Positions 52,801-60,865 of a stretch of 64,000 bases of DNA are shown here, in pieces. Within the stretch, counting starts at the first letter, position 1. Each line of letters opens with the position of its first letter. The position numbers were made by a program, and so were the translations under genes. The notes under the pieces are model-generated. The model did not search any database and had not been told where the DNA came from. It saw nothing but the letters and a program-made list of their open reading frames with translations. This DNA is from Brevundimonas bullata (GTDB taxonomy: Bacteria > Pseudomonadota > Alphaproteobacteria > Caulobacterales > Caulobacteraceae): the NCBI RefSeq assembly GCF_014207965.1, contig NZ_JACHLM010000002.1:496001-560000 (forward strand), in the 5' to 3' direction.

Positions 52801-52830
52801 AAAGGGGTCGCTTTCGAGCGGCCCCTTTTG
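52801..52830 (+). terminator. Intrinsic terminator after tRNA-Pro
   Basis: Stem AAAGGGGTCGC / GCGGCCCCTTT (one G-T wobble) with loop TTTCGA, ending in CCCCTTTTG. It lies 25 bases after the tRNA. The following 52831-53214 is AT-richer than the surroundings and has no supported gene. Confidence 0.75.
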
Positions 52831-53214
52831 CAATTCGGCGAGCTATCTCGGAATGAATGCGGTCCGGCCTCAAGTAGGCCGGAGCTAACTCGAGCATAGA
52901 CCGATTGGAGCTCTACGTTTTTTACCGAGACTGCACAGGTTTGGAAATCGTTGCAGCCATAAATGGCTGATTTAACGATAAAAACAATGCAATTGGAGAT
53001 AGGCGGGTGTTGCGCTCGGCGACAGCGCTTCTGTTGCAAGCCCAAAAGCGTTGGGGGGGGCGGTGGCGCGTTAGCTACCGAAACACTAGGCGTAGATAGG
53101 TTGTGGATAAACGCCAGAAGCGAAGGCGGATGGCAGTCTCGTGAAGGACTACAATGCTCGCTTTAGCCGAACCTCTATCAAGAACAGAGAGGGCAGTGCC
53201 GATCATGCCACCGT

Positions 53215-53660
53215 TCACACCGAGGATCGGGTTCTGACTTGCTCGAGGCGGCCGCTTTCAAGTCGATAGACGCTGTCTGCCGCCTCCAGCAGGGCGGGCC
53301 GGTGGGCGACCACCAGCCGCGTGATCGACAGACCTCTGACAAGGCTCGTGATGCTCTTCTCGTTCGCGTCGTCGAGGCTTGCAGTGCCCTCATCCATGAC
53401 AAGGACATCGGGTTGCCGATAGAGAGCCCGCGCGAGCAACAGTCTCTGACGTTGCCCGGCGAAGATCGAATCGGCCAGTTCCCCGATTTCGGTTTGATAG
53501 CCTTTGGGCATCAGACTGATCTCCCGGTCGATCCCGGCCTGGTTCGCGACCTGTCGCATGAGGGCTTCGTCCGCTTCAGGACTGAACAGGGTGATATTGT
53601 CGGCGATGGATCCGGCTAACAGGCGGTCGTCGAGCGGGCCATCGCCATTGATGCCCGCGG
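53215..53660 (-). pseudogene. Remnant of a CvaB-type (peptidase-containing) ABC transporter ATPase
   Basis: On the minus strand the frame reads …DDRLLAGSIADNITLF (from ~53630), SLMPKGYQTEIGELADSIFAG, QRQRLLLARALYRQPDVLVM, DEGTASLDD and LVVAHRPALLEAADSVYRLE. These are the Q-loop end, signature, Walker B and H-loop of an ABC ATPase. The D(D/K)LLAGSLADNI and MDEGTASLD wording is that of bacteriocin exporters with an N-terminal C39 peptidase. Peptidase, membrane domain and Walker A are absent. Upstream, ING is joined directly to DDRLLAGS, so an internal deletion is evident. The signature is FAGQR instead of SGGQ. Confidence 0.75.
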
Positions 53661-53790
53661 CACTCGACCGAACGACGATACAAGAGTGGCCGCTTCACAA
53701 CGTTCAATTGTTGTGCCGACAAGTTGTCACTGGAGGCTGGAACGCCTTTGCGGTGCGGTTAAATGTCGTGGGGGTCGAACGCTCTCTGTT

Positions 53791-56020
53791 TCAGGGACGA
53801 GCACCAGCGACATTTTCGAGGCCGCGCTGGAGGATCTCGTCGCGACCGGCGGACACCCCGGCGATTGTGCGCGAGGCTGGGACGGTCGGCTGCACGCCGT
53901 GACCGCTGAGGTCAGACCCATCATGGTTCAGAACCTCCATTCCGGTCCAGGTCAGGGCGTAGCCGCCCGGGACGACGAAGGTATTGGAGTTGCCGTTTGT
54001 CCCCGCCGTAGGCTCTCCGACGATGTCGGCCAGCCCGTTGCCCCGGACCATCGCCAGCAACGTCTCCGAGTAGCTGATTGCTCGCGTGTCGGTGAGGAAG
54101 GCGACCCGTGATCCCAGATTGGGAGCCTGCGGTGCGACTGACCATCCGACAGAGTTCCAGTCGCGATCGTGTCCATCAGGCAGCATATGCACTGGAACGC
54201 GAAATGGAGGCGTTTGGATCACATGGTCTGTGAAGCGCCCCAGAAACGCAGGCCGGATATCACGCGGGTAGCCCCGCAGGTCAAAAACCACGGGTTGACC
54301 GGGCTCAACTTGTCTCAAACCGTTCTGCAAGGCGTTGTCATCGAGCCGTGTCAGATCGAAATACCACGCGCCGACCGGAAACCAGGTGATCGGGGCAGGG
54401 CGAGTCTCGCGATCAATATGAGGAATCTGGGCGGATGGAGATGGTAAAACCTCCTGATCACGTTCCGTCCCGTCGATAGAACGCAGACGCAATTGCACCG
54501 CTGCGTCGTCTGCTCGCCACAGCATGTCTTCCGCAGCTCGCCACTGGCGGAAAGCGGGGGTGGAGGCTGATACATAAGGAACCGTCGCATCCAGTGCGCT
54601 TGCCGTGGGTGTTCCGTCCACCGAAAGTACAACGTCGCCGACGGTGAGACCGGACGACGCTTCACCAGCAAGGCCGGTTATCACCAGCTCTCCCTCTATG
54701 GGCTGCCAGACCAGCGGCAGCCGATGCGTTTCGGGTCGGAGGCTGACATCCCCATGTCCATCGTGCAGGTCTGCAACCATCCGTCTGAGCACATTACGGA
54801 AGCTCGCCGGGTCCACCTCCGTCGCACCAGCGGCGAGGCGGTCCTGCAGGGCAGCTTCCCACGCCGCGCCTTCATCTTCGAAGCCGGGATAGAAGTGACG
54901 AAAGACGTTCCATGCGATAACCACCGCGCCCAGGCGCCTCGCCCGACCCTGAGATCCGAGCGAGGTCGATGTAGAGGGGAGAGGGGCGGTTCGGGAAGGT
55001 TTGACGTCGGCGGCGCGCGCTGTGAGCGGCATCGAGATGACAAGGCCCTCGGCGAGTTCCGATGTCCAGACGGCCGACTGACCGGTTGATACCCGTTCAC
55101 TCTGATAGACTGAGCTGGAGAACTTCACGCCTGTATGTCGCCAGCGCACGAAATTTCCGTCCGTGGATCCGGTTTGTGACGTGCCTTGGTTTGATCCTGC
55201 GAACGTCAGGCCAGGCGCCAGCGGCCTGAACCATTTTTTCCAGAACGTCGATCAACTGCCTTTCGGATTCGGCAGTTTCCGCCTCAACCGCGCCCTGGGC
55301 TGCGATTGCTGCCCAACGAGGATCGTCCGGCTCTGACAGGGGCGAAAACCAGCGAACATAACCGTAGAGCTTGGTGAAGGCTGCGAGATTGCGGAGTCCG
55401 GAGCGTGTCGGCGCTGCGCCATCATCCACGTCACTGGGAATCTCGCCCACAATCTGAAGGCTAGACGCGTCAATCCATGCCGAGCCTGTGCCATGCAGTA
55501 GAAGTCCGACAGTCAGTTTGGTCGCGTCGTGTGCGACGGGACCAACAATCTCGTAGATGCTCCAGTCGCCGGATCGGATCGGCCGATCGCTCATGTTGTC
55601 GAAGAATCCGGGGCTCCCGCCTAACCTATCGACACGGAACCATAGTCCCGCCCCACCGCCTCCGGTGCCGGCGCCTGTCCTGACCGCAGCGCGGAAGCGG
55701 ACCACTTGACCCCTGAAGGGTGCGGCATCAAGCGCCTGAGCCAACGCCGAAAAGCCCGTTGGTGCCCCGCTACGTGCGATCCTGTAACTGGACCTGCCTT
55801 CGTAAGGGTCTTGTGTATCCGCGATCACATCGAGGTTGACGGGAATGGCGCGCCAGTCGTCCAGGCCCGACATGGGGGCCAGTTCAAAATCAGGGTTCCT
55901 GAGATGACCAACAGCGTTCTGGGCGTACGATGGAGCTGCGATCACCAGAACGACGAACGTCAAGGCGAGTATACGAAGCCGACCGGCGACATTCCCACGG
56001 GCGAACGACATACGAAGCAC
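53791..56020 (-). pseudogene. S41-family peptidase gene interrupted by a frameshift at an A6 run
   Basis: Starting at GTG 56020 (GGAGG 5 bases upstream) or ATG 56011, a signal peptide (RLRILALTFVVLVIAAPSYA) is followed by a beta-rich domain (LRNPDFELAPMSGLDDWRAI …). The S41 N-terminal region (FTKLYGYVRWFSPLSEPDDP) ends at LIDVLEKMVQ. The next frame continues WFRPLAPGLTFAGSNQGTSQ, GNFVRWRHTGVKFSS, FRHFYPGFEDEG, LHDGHGDV and a catalytic-type block (TDTRAISYSETLLAMVRGNG, GEPTAGTNGNSNTF). Removing one base from the T6 run at 55234-55239 (A6 in the mRNA) joins both halves into 742 aa. It may be a true mutation, slippage or a sequencing error. Confidence 0.82.
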
Positions 56021-57170
56021 AGGAACCTCCAGACGACTAGGCGCATCATCAGGTTGTGCTGTTGCGACATGAACTGTCAAACCCCTACCGCGGAGTTTGA
56101 CGCCATCTCTGACGTTCCTCCGAGTTTTCATCCAGCGGTGACCCCAGGCTCTACTGCCGCCTTGGCCCCGCCCCCGAGTGTCGGGTCGAAAAAGGGATTT
56201 CGATCACTCTCTGGGTGAAAGACGTCGTAGAGATCTTCCAGGGCTAGCGCCGGAATAGCCCGAACTCCACTTGACGGAATCCGTGGTCGCACGCTGATTT
56301 GCGAAAATCGTTGACGCATGAAGCGCAAGCGCTGCGCCATGTCTTGGCTGTCGGATCCGACTATATTTTCAGGATCGAAAAGACAAAACTACAGGACAAT
56401 TTCCAACGCCGTAGATCATGGTCGGCTTGGCGCGTGAGCAATTAGCTGAAAGAATGGCTTCAATTTCAGGAAAATTTGGAGCCATGAGCGCTGCGTCAAG
56501 GTCTATTGGAGGCACCATGCTCTCGGCTTGTCGATAGAGAGCTCGAGCAGCGCTGACGTACTTGTCTCGTGTGGAGGGAGCCAAATGCCCCTTAAGGACA
56601 TCAATCCATATCGTGGAGCAGTAGCGAGGCAGTCCGCTTGGATCGGAGCAGTAAGGCCCGGCTAAGGCCTAGGGAAGCTTGGCTGCGCAGCGGGGCATCG
56701 AGCTATGTTGCATGGAGTGGTGCAACACTATCGAACTGGCGCTCCCTTCGCATAATATATCTTAGGCGCTCACTGGGCTATTGAATACCGGGACAGGACA
56801 TTTGTGACTGGTCGAATACGCCCAAGGGATATCTTTCGCATCAGACAAGCCGCAGCGGCTGACCGAGCTGATAAGGACGTCGCGTTCATCGGCGATCGCT
56901 CTCACGCGCAACACCAGCGGCCTAGCCATTGCCATTGCCATTGCGCGCGTGTGCCGCTTTCGGGCGCAGCGCCCAGACGGCAAAGGCATTGGAAAAGCCC
57001 TCATCCTCAATGTCCTCGCCGTGCATGGTGCCGCGCCTCCAGGGAGAAAAGCGGCGGCCAAGTCGGCGATTGCTGCGACCAATCGGATCTGTATGCGCTC
57101 GCCTCAACCCTGGGCGGGATCAAGAACCCCGCCAGGCGCTACTCTGTCGAGGCGAACAAGGGTTCCCATC
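56021..57170. other. ~1.15-kb region without supported gene
   Basis: Short frames occur on both strands (for example 56340-56128 and 56584-56369 on the minus strand) but none has a ribosome site with a recognisable protein. The 70-aa minus frame ending at 56128 contains a Gly-Gly stretch (DPTLGGGAKAAVEPG) near its end, which is not enough to call a bacteriocin precursor. Base composition is lower in GC than the core regions, in keeping with decayed accessory DNA. Confidence 0.5.
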
Positions 57171-57257
57171 ATGACGCTTAGCACCGCCCAACTCAACCGT
57201 CCCGCCGCCCGCTTCAATGGCGTTCGGGTCGGCCAGCGGCCCGCCAGCCTGGCATGA
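57171..57257 (+). CDS. Possible 28-aa leader peptide coupled to the regulator gene
   Basis: A short frame MTLSTAQLNRPAARFNGVRV … ASLA has AAGGG 9 bases before the ATG. Its stop overlaps the start of the response-regulator gene (ATGA at 57254). The basic, helical sequence has no known match. It may serve only for translational coupling. Confidence 0.35.
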   Translation: MTLSTAQLNRPAARFNGVRVGQRPASLA

Positions 57258-57995
57258 GCCTGGTCAGCATCGCCGCCGCGCGTGCCCGCCCCGGCGGCCG
57301 CACTTCAACGAGAACCCGACGCCCGACCATTTTGCTGGTCGATCTAAGTGATGGCGACGACCGCGATCTGGCGGTCTACCTCGATCAACAGGGCCTTTCG
57401 GTTCACGACGCGCCTTTGGCGAGGACGGTCACAACCGACCGGCCTGAAACAGAAGGCTTTGACGCGGTCGTGCTGATCACCTGCCTTCCGGATTCGACCG
57501 CTTTGGCCGCCATACGTCGGATGACGGATCTGAATGCCCCTCCCCTGCTCGTTATCGCTCGGTCGGGCGAGTCCCTTGAGCGCGTCCTCGCCCTGGAGAT
57601 GGGCGCCGACGATCTCGTGGGTGAGGAGGCGACCGAGCGCGAAGTGCTGACGCGCCTTCATGGCTTGATGCGCCGACGTCGGATCGAACAGGATGAAAAG
57701 GATGATCGAGCGCCCCCCCCAGGACGGCGCCTGGCGGCTGAACTCGGCGTTTTGCGCCTTGGTCTCGCCCGAGGGGCGGCGGCTAGACCTGTCCAGCGGA
57801 GACGAAGCCATTCTGGCGGCCTTCGCAGAGAGCTTTGAAGGTCTCATTCTCGATCACGACTATCCGAGAGGGGACGTTCGCACGGCGATCAGCCGCCTGA
57901 GGCGCAAGGTCCGCCGCAACACAGGCCTCGAGCTTCCTATTCAAAACATTTGGGGCCGCGGCTATCGCTTCGACGCCCCCCTGATCAGAACATGA
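57254..57995 (+). pseudogene. OmpR/PhoB-like response regulator, frameshifted at C8, receiver without phosphoacceptor
   Basis: The first frame encodes a receiver-like domain (PTILLVDLSDGDDRDLAVYL … LVIARSGESLERVLALEMGA DDLVG). The second frame (from ~57720) encodes a winged-helix DNA-binding domain (FEGLILDHDYPRGDVRTAIS, RLRRKVRRNTGLELPIQNIW, GRGYRF). Deleting one C from the run at 57713-57720 restores one 246-aa protein. The usual phosphoacceptor Asp is replaced (VVLITCLPD), one of the acidic pair is lost (VDLSD) and the Lys loop reads GEEA, so phosphorylation is unlikely even if the frame is intact. ATGA overlaps occur at both ends. Confidence 0.78.
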
Positions 57996-58285
57996 GGCGC
58001 CTGGATCGAGTTTCACAGGCTGAAGCCGACAACGCACGGGCGGCTTCGAACCGTCCGGACGCGAAGGTCCGGCCGGAGCCGCGCCCTGTACGACGCAAGG
58101 CGGTCATAACCGTCGAATTCGACGCCGAAGACTATTTTTGCGCCCAGGCGCAGGAGGGAGAAATCCGCCGCGTCCTCTCAAGGTTGCAGGCTGACTTCAA
58201 AAGGATCGACATTCGCTTTGCTGATCGCCGTCCCCGGTTGGCGCCGCGCGCCGCGCCGCCTCAGGCGACATGGCCACGAGCCTGA
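57992..58285 (+). CDS. Hypothetical protein, 97 aa
   Basis: ATG 57992 overlaps the regulator stop (ATGA), so the gene is translated with it. The N-terminal 35 residues are basic and polar. The middle KAVITVEFDAEDYFCAQAQE GEIRRVLSRLQADFKRIDIRF region looks like a folded strand-helix-strand unit. The last ~90 bases overlap the convergent MarR-like gene, so the true C-terminus may be shorter or the overlap genuine. Family unknown. Confidence 0.55.
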   Translation: MRRLDRVSQAEADNARAASNRPDAKVRPEPRPVRRKAVITVEFDAEDYFCAQAQEGEIRRVLSRLQADFKRIDIRFADRRPRLAPRAAPPQATWPRA

Positions 58286-58625
58286 ACCCCAGACCTTCGC
58301 CAATCAGGGATTTCGCCAGAGCCGCTCCGAGGGTCGTCGGGACCAGGTGTCTGGCCCGGGCGTCGCCGCCTCTCAAAATCTCAACCAGGCCATAGGCCGG
58401 GGGCAAGGAGCCCGGTTCTCCTGCCATCGTCATCGCCCGTACGCCGCGTGAGACGCGCGATTCGCTCCACCCGCCGAGACGGGAGAGGTCGGAAATGCGA
58501 ACCCCTTCTCGGCGGACCACGTGCAGAAGCATGGTCAACTGCCCCAGGGTAAGGCCTGGCGCGACGCGCTCAACCTCGGCCAGGGCGGCAAGGAGAAGAT
58601 CTGCGGCATGGTCGGCGTCGTTCAT
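58197..58625 (-). CDS. MarR-like winged-helix protein, ~142 aa
   Basis: Starts at ATG 58625 with GGAGGGG about 9 bases upstream. The outline is that of MarR: an N-terminal helix (ADHAADLLLAALAEVERVAP), LTLGQLTMLLHVVRREGVRI, SDLSRLGGWSESRVSRGVRAM (recognition helix), a wing with LVEILRGGDARARHLV and a C-terminal helix. It is read towards the regulator cluster on the opposite strand. No ligand or target can be inferred. It overlaps the end of the 97-aa gene. Confidence 0.75.
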   Translation of the reverse strand: MNDADHAADLLLAALAEVERVAPGLTLGQLTMLLHVVRREGVRISDLSRLGGWSESRVSRGVRAMTMAGEPGSLPPAYGLVEILRGGDARARHLVPTTLGAALAKSLIGEGLGFRLVAMSPEAARRAAPTGDGDQQSECRSF

Positions 58626-58759
58626 GTTCTTTGTCCCCTCCACATGACCCCCAAGTCTGTCCGGGAACGTCGCGATTTCGTCGCGCTAACCCACCGCTTC
58701 ATCGATCAGGCTTTGCGATAGAGCGACAGGTAGTGCTTTGGTGCAGTGAGGGGGTGCTG

Positions 58760-59872
58760 ATGATCGATAACGACGAGCTGGACGACGAGGGGAATCGGCC
58801 GCGCGGCTTTAACAGCCTGGACCGCATGGTCGTCGTTCTGACCATTGTCTTCTGGACGCTCAACGCCCTGCAGCTCGCCGCTCGGGGGATCATCTCGCCG
58901 AACGCGTTCAACCAGCTCGCCGGCGTCGGCCTGGCCAGAACGGCCAGTCTTCTGACGGGGATCACCCTGACCCTGGGCATGTGGCTGATGCTGCGGCGTC
59001 TGAGCGAGACGCGGGCCTTGGCCTGGTTCTGGCGCGCGGCGATCATGGGGCTAGGCGTCTGCCTCATCCACACCACGCTGAACGCCGTCTATTTCTGGAG
59101 CCTGACCGAATACCACGAACTGGCGGGCGAGCGTTTCCTCGATCCGCGCAAGTTCGTCTCGACATATCTTTCCTTCCTCTACCCTATCATGACCTGGGCC
59201 GCCCTTTGCGCCGTCATGGTCGCCGGCGACAACCTGCGTCGTCAGCAGGTCCGCACCAGCCAAGCCCAGGCTGCCGCCCAGCAGGCGCAGCTTTCAGCCC
59301 TCCGGCTGCAGATCCAGCCGCACTTCCTTTTCAACGCCCTGAACGCAGTCTCCAGCCTCATCGGTCAGGGCCGCACCCGCGAGGCGGACGATGTCCTGAT
59401 GCGCCTGTCCGCCTTCCTCAAACATACCCTGGCGGCGGCGCCCCGGGAACTGGTGAGACTGGACACTGAGCTCGAGGGTCAGGGCCGCTATCTTGATATC
59501 GAGGAGATTCGATTTCCGGACCGCCTCCGTCGGCGGCTTGTGGTGGAACCGCAGACGGCGCCCGCCATGGTGCCTGGCCTCATCCTCCAGCCCTTCGTCG
59601 AAAGCGCCGTCAAGCACGGGCTGGCGCGGTCGATTGAACCCGTGACGTTGGAGGTCGGCGCCCGCCGCCTGGGCGACCGGCTGCATCTCTGGGTTTGCGA
59701 CGACAGCTTGGCGGCGTCGTCTCCAGGTCAGGAAGGCCTTGGTCGCAGCCTGGAGAATGCGGGCCGCCGTCTGGCGCTCATCTATGGCCCCGCCGCCTCC
59801 TTGGCGTACGGGCCCGACCCGGACGGCGGATGGCGGGTCGATCTGGAATTGCCGTTCGAGGTCGTGGCGTGA
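58760..59872 (+). CDS. LytS-type sensor histidine kinase with altered ATP-binding site
   Basis: 370 aa from ATG 58760 (AGGGGG 4-5 bases upstream). Four transmembrane segments (residues ~20-160) lead to a His_kinase domain with LQIQPHFLFNALNAVSSLIG (phospho-His) and LSAFLKHTL. In the HATPase part the N-box reads LQPFVESAVKHG, with Ser in place of the conserved Asn (normally VENAIKHG). The G box reads VCDDSLAASSPGQEGLGRSL instead of DNGxG…GxGL. ATP binding may be weak. It is co-translated with the LytTR regulator (GTGA overlap). Confidence 0.88.
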   Translation: MIDNDELDDEGNRPRGFNSLDRMVVVLTIVFWTLNALQLAARGIISPNAFNQLAGVGLARTASLLTGITLTLGMWLMLRRLSETRALAWFWRAAIMGLGVCLIHTTLNAVYFWSLTEYHELAGERFLDPRKFVSTYLSFLYPIMTWAALCAVMVAGDNLRRQQVRTSQAQAAAQQAQLSALRLQIQPHFLFNALNAVSSLIGQGRTREADDVLMRLSAFLKHTLAAAPRELVRLDTELEGQGRYLDIEEIRFPDRLRRRLVVEPQTAPAMVPGLILQPFVESAVKHGLARSIEPVTLEVGARRLGDRLHLWVCDDSLAASSPGQEGLGRSLENAGRRLALIYGPAASLAYGPDPDGGWRVDLELPFEVVA

Positions 59873-60654
59873 AGGTCCTGATCGCCGACGATGAACCCCT
59901 AGCCGTGGCGCGCCTGCGGCAGGCCCTGGCCTGCATTCCGGAGGTCGAGCTCATCGCCGAGGCTCGCTCGGGCGACGAGGCTCTGCGCTTGATTCGTCAG
60001 TTCAAGCCGGACGTCGTCGTTCTCGACATCGAGATGCCAGGCCTCGATGGCCTGGCCGTGGCGGCGCGGCTGCGCCCGACCGATCCTCTCCCCGAGGTCA
60101 TCTTCGTCACCGCCTTCACTCACCACGCCGTCCAGGCCTTCGAACTGGATGCGGCCGACTACCTGACCAAGCCCTTCGATTTCGAACGCCTGCGCGCGGC
60201 GATAAGGCGCGCGAAAGGGCGGCTGGAGGCGCGTCACTCCGACCAACGCTTCGCCGAGCTTCAGACCCTCGTCGTCTCTTTACAGCAGGCGTCCGGGCCC
60301 TCCGCATACGAGACCGAGATCTGGGTCCGGCGGTCGGACGGTCTTCACCGTCAACCTCTGGAGGAGGTCGATCACATCCTCGCCCAGGGCGATTATGTCG
60401 AGCTTCACGCCGGCGGCGTCGCCCATCTCGTGCGCGACACCATCAGCGCGCTGGAGCAGAGGATCGATCCCGCACGGTTCGTCAGGTGTCACAGGTCGGT
60501 CATCGTCAACCTGAGCTTCGTGCGCGGGATGCGCCGCCGAAGCGGCCGCAAGCTGGTCCTCACCCTCACCGATGGAAGGGAGATCCTGGTCGGCCCCAGC
60601 CACATTGATCGCGTCACCCTGGCCATGAAGGTTCGCCCGTGGCGCCAATCCTGA
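59869..60654 (+). CDS. LytTR family response regulator
   Basis: 261 aa from GTG 59869. The receiver has ADDEPLAVARLRQAL, acceptor Asp in VVVLDIEMPGLDGLAV, and Lys in YLTKPFDFERL, so it looks fully functional. The LytTR DNA-binding domain follows: EIWVRRSDGLHRQPLEEVDH, ILAQGDYVELHAGG, RFVRCHRSVIVNLSFV. Regulators of this type bind direct repeats upstream of target promoters. The TonB receptor 211 bases downstream on the same strand is the nearest likely target. The partner kinase is encoded just upstream. Confidence 0.93.
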   Translation: MKVLIADDEPLAVARLRQALACIPEVELIAEARSGDEALRLIRQFKPDVVVLDIEMPGLDGLAVAARLRPTDPLPEVIFVTAFTHHAVQAFELDAADYLTKPFDFERLRAAIRRAKGRLEARHSDQRFAELQTLVVSLQQASGPSAYETEIWVRRSDGLHRQPLEEVDHILAQGDYVELHAGGVAHLVRDTISALEQRIDPARFVRCHRSVIVNLSFVRGMRRRSGRKLVLTLTDGREILVGPSHIDRVTLAMKVRPWRQS

Positions 60655-60656
60655 AT

Positions 60657-60682
60657 ATGATCGCAAATATACTTGCGATCAT
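60657..60682. promoter_or_regulatory. 26-bp palindrome between the LytTR gene and the TonB receptor
   Basis: ATGATCGCAA-ATATAC-TTGCGATCAT: two perfect 10-base arms around a 6-base centre, starting two bases after the LytTR stop. No T-run follows, so it resembles an operator more than a terminator. The surrounding 60655-60865 is AT-rich and should contain the receptor promoter. Confidence 0.6.
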
Positions 60683-60865
60683 GCAATTAGTTTTCATGTG
60701 TTTAATTTGATCCTAGAACAGGACATTCTCTAAATGTCCAGGCTATAGATGTTGTTGCACGCCTCCTCATAAGTAGTGTCCGGTCATTCCCTGTCCAGTC
60801 TAGCGACATGGGAATATTCTTACACGAATACGCGCCCACACAGGCGCGTCGGGAGGGAAACCATC

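Noticed and set aside
56128..56340. 70-aa minus-strand frame with a Gly-Gly stretch as a bacteriocin precursor
   Set aside because: No ribosome site, an unusual leader, and only 12 residues after the Gly-Gly; too weak to report as a gene.
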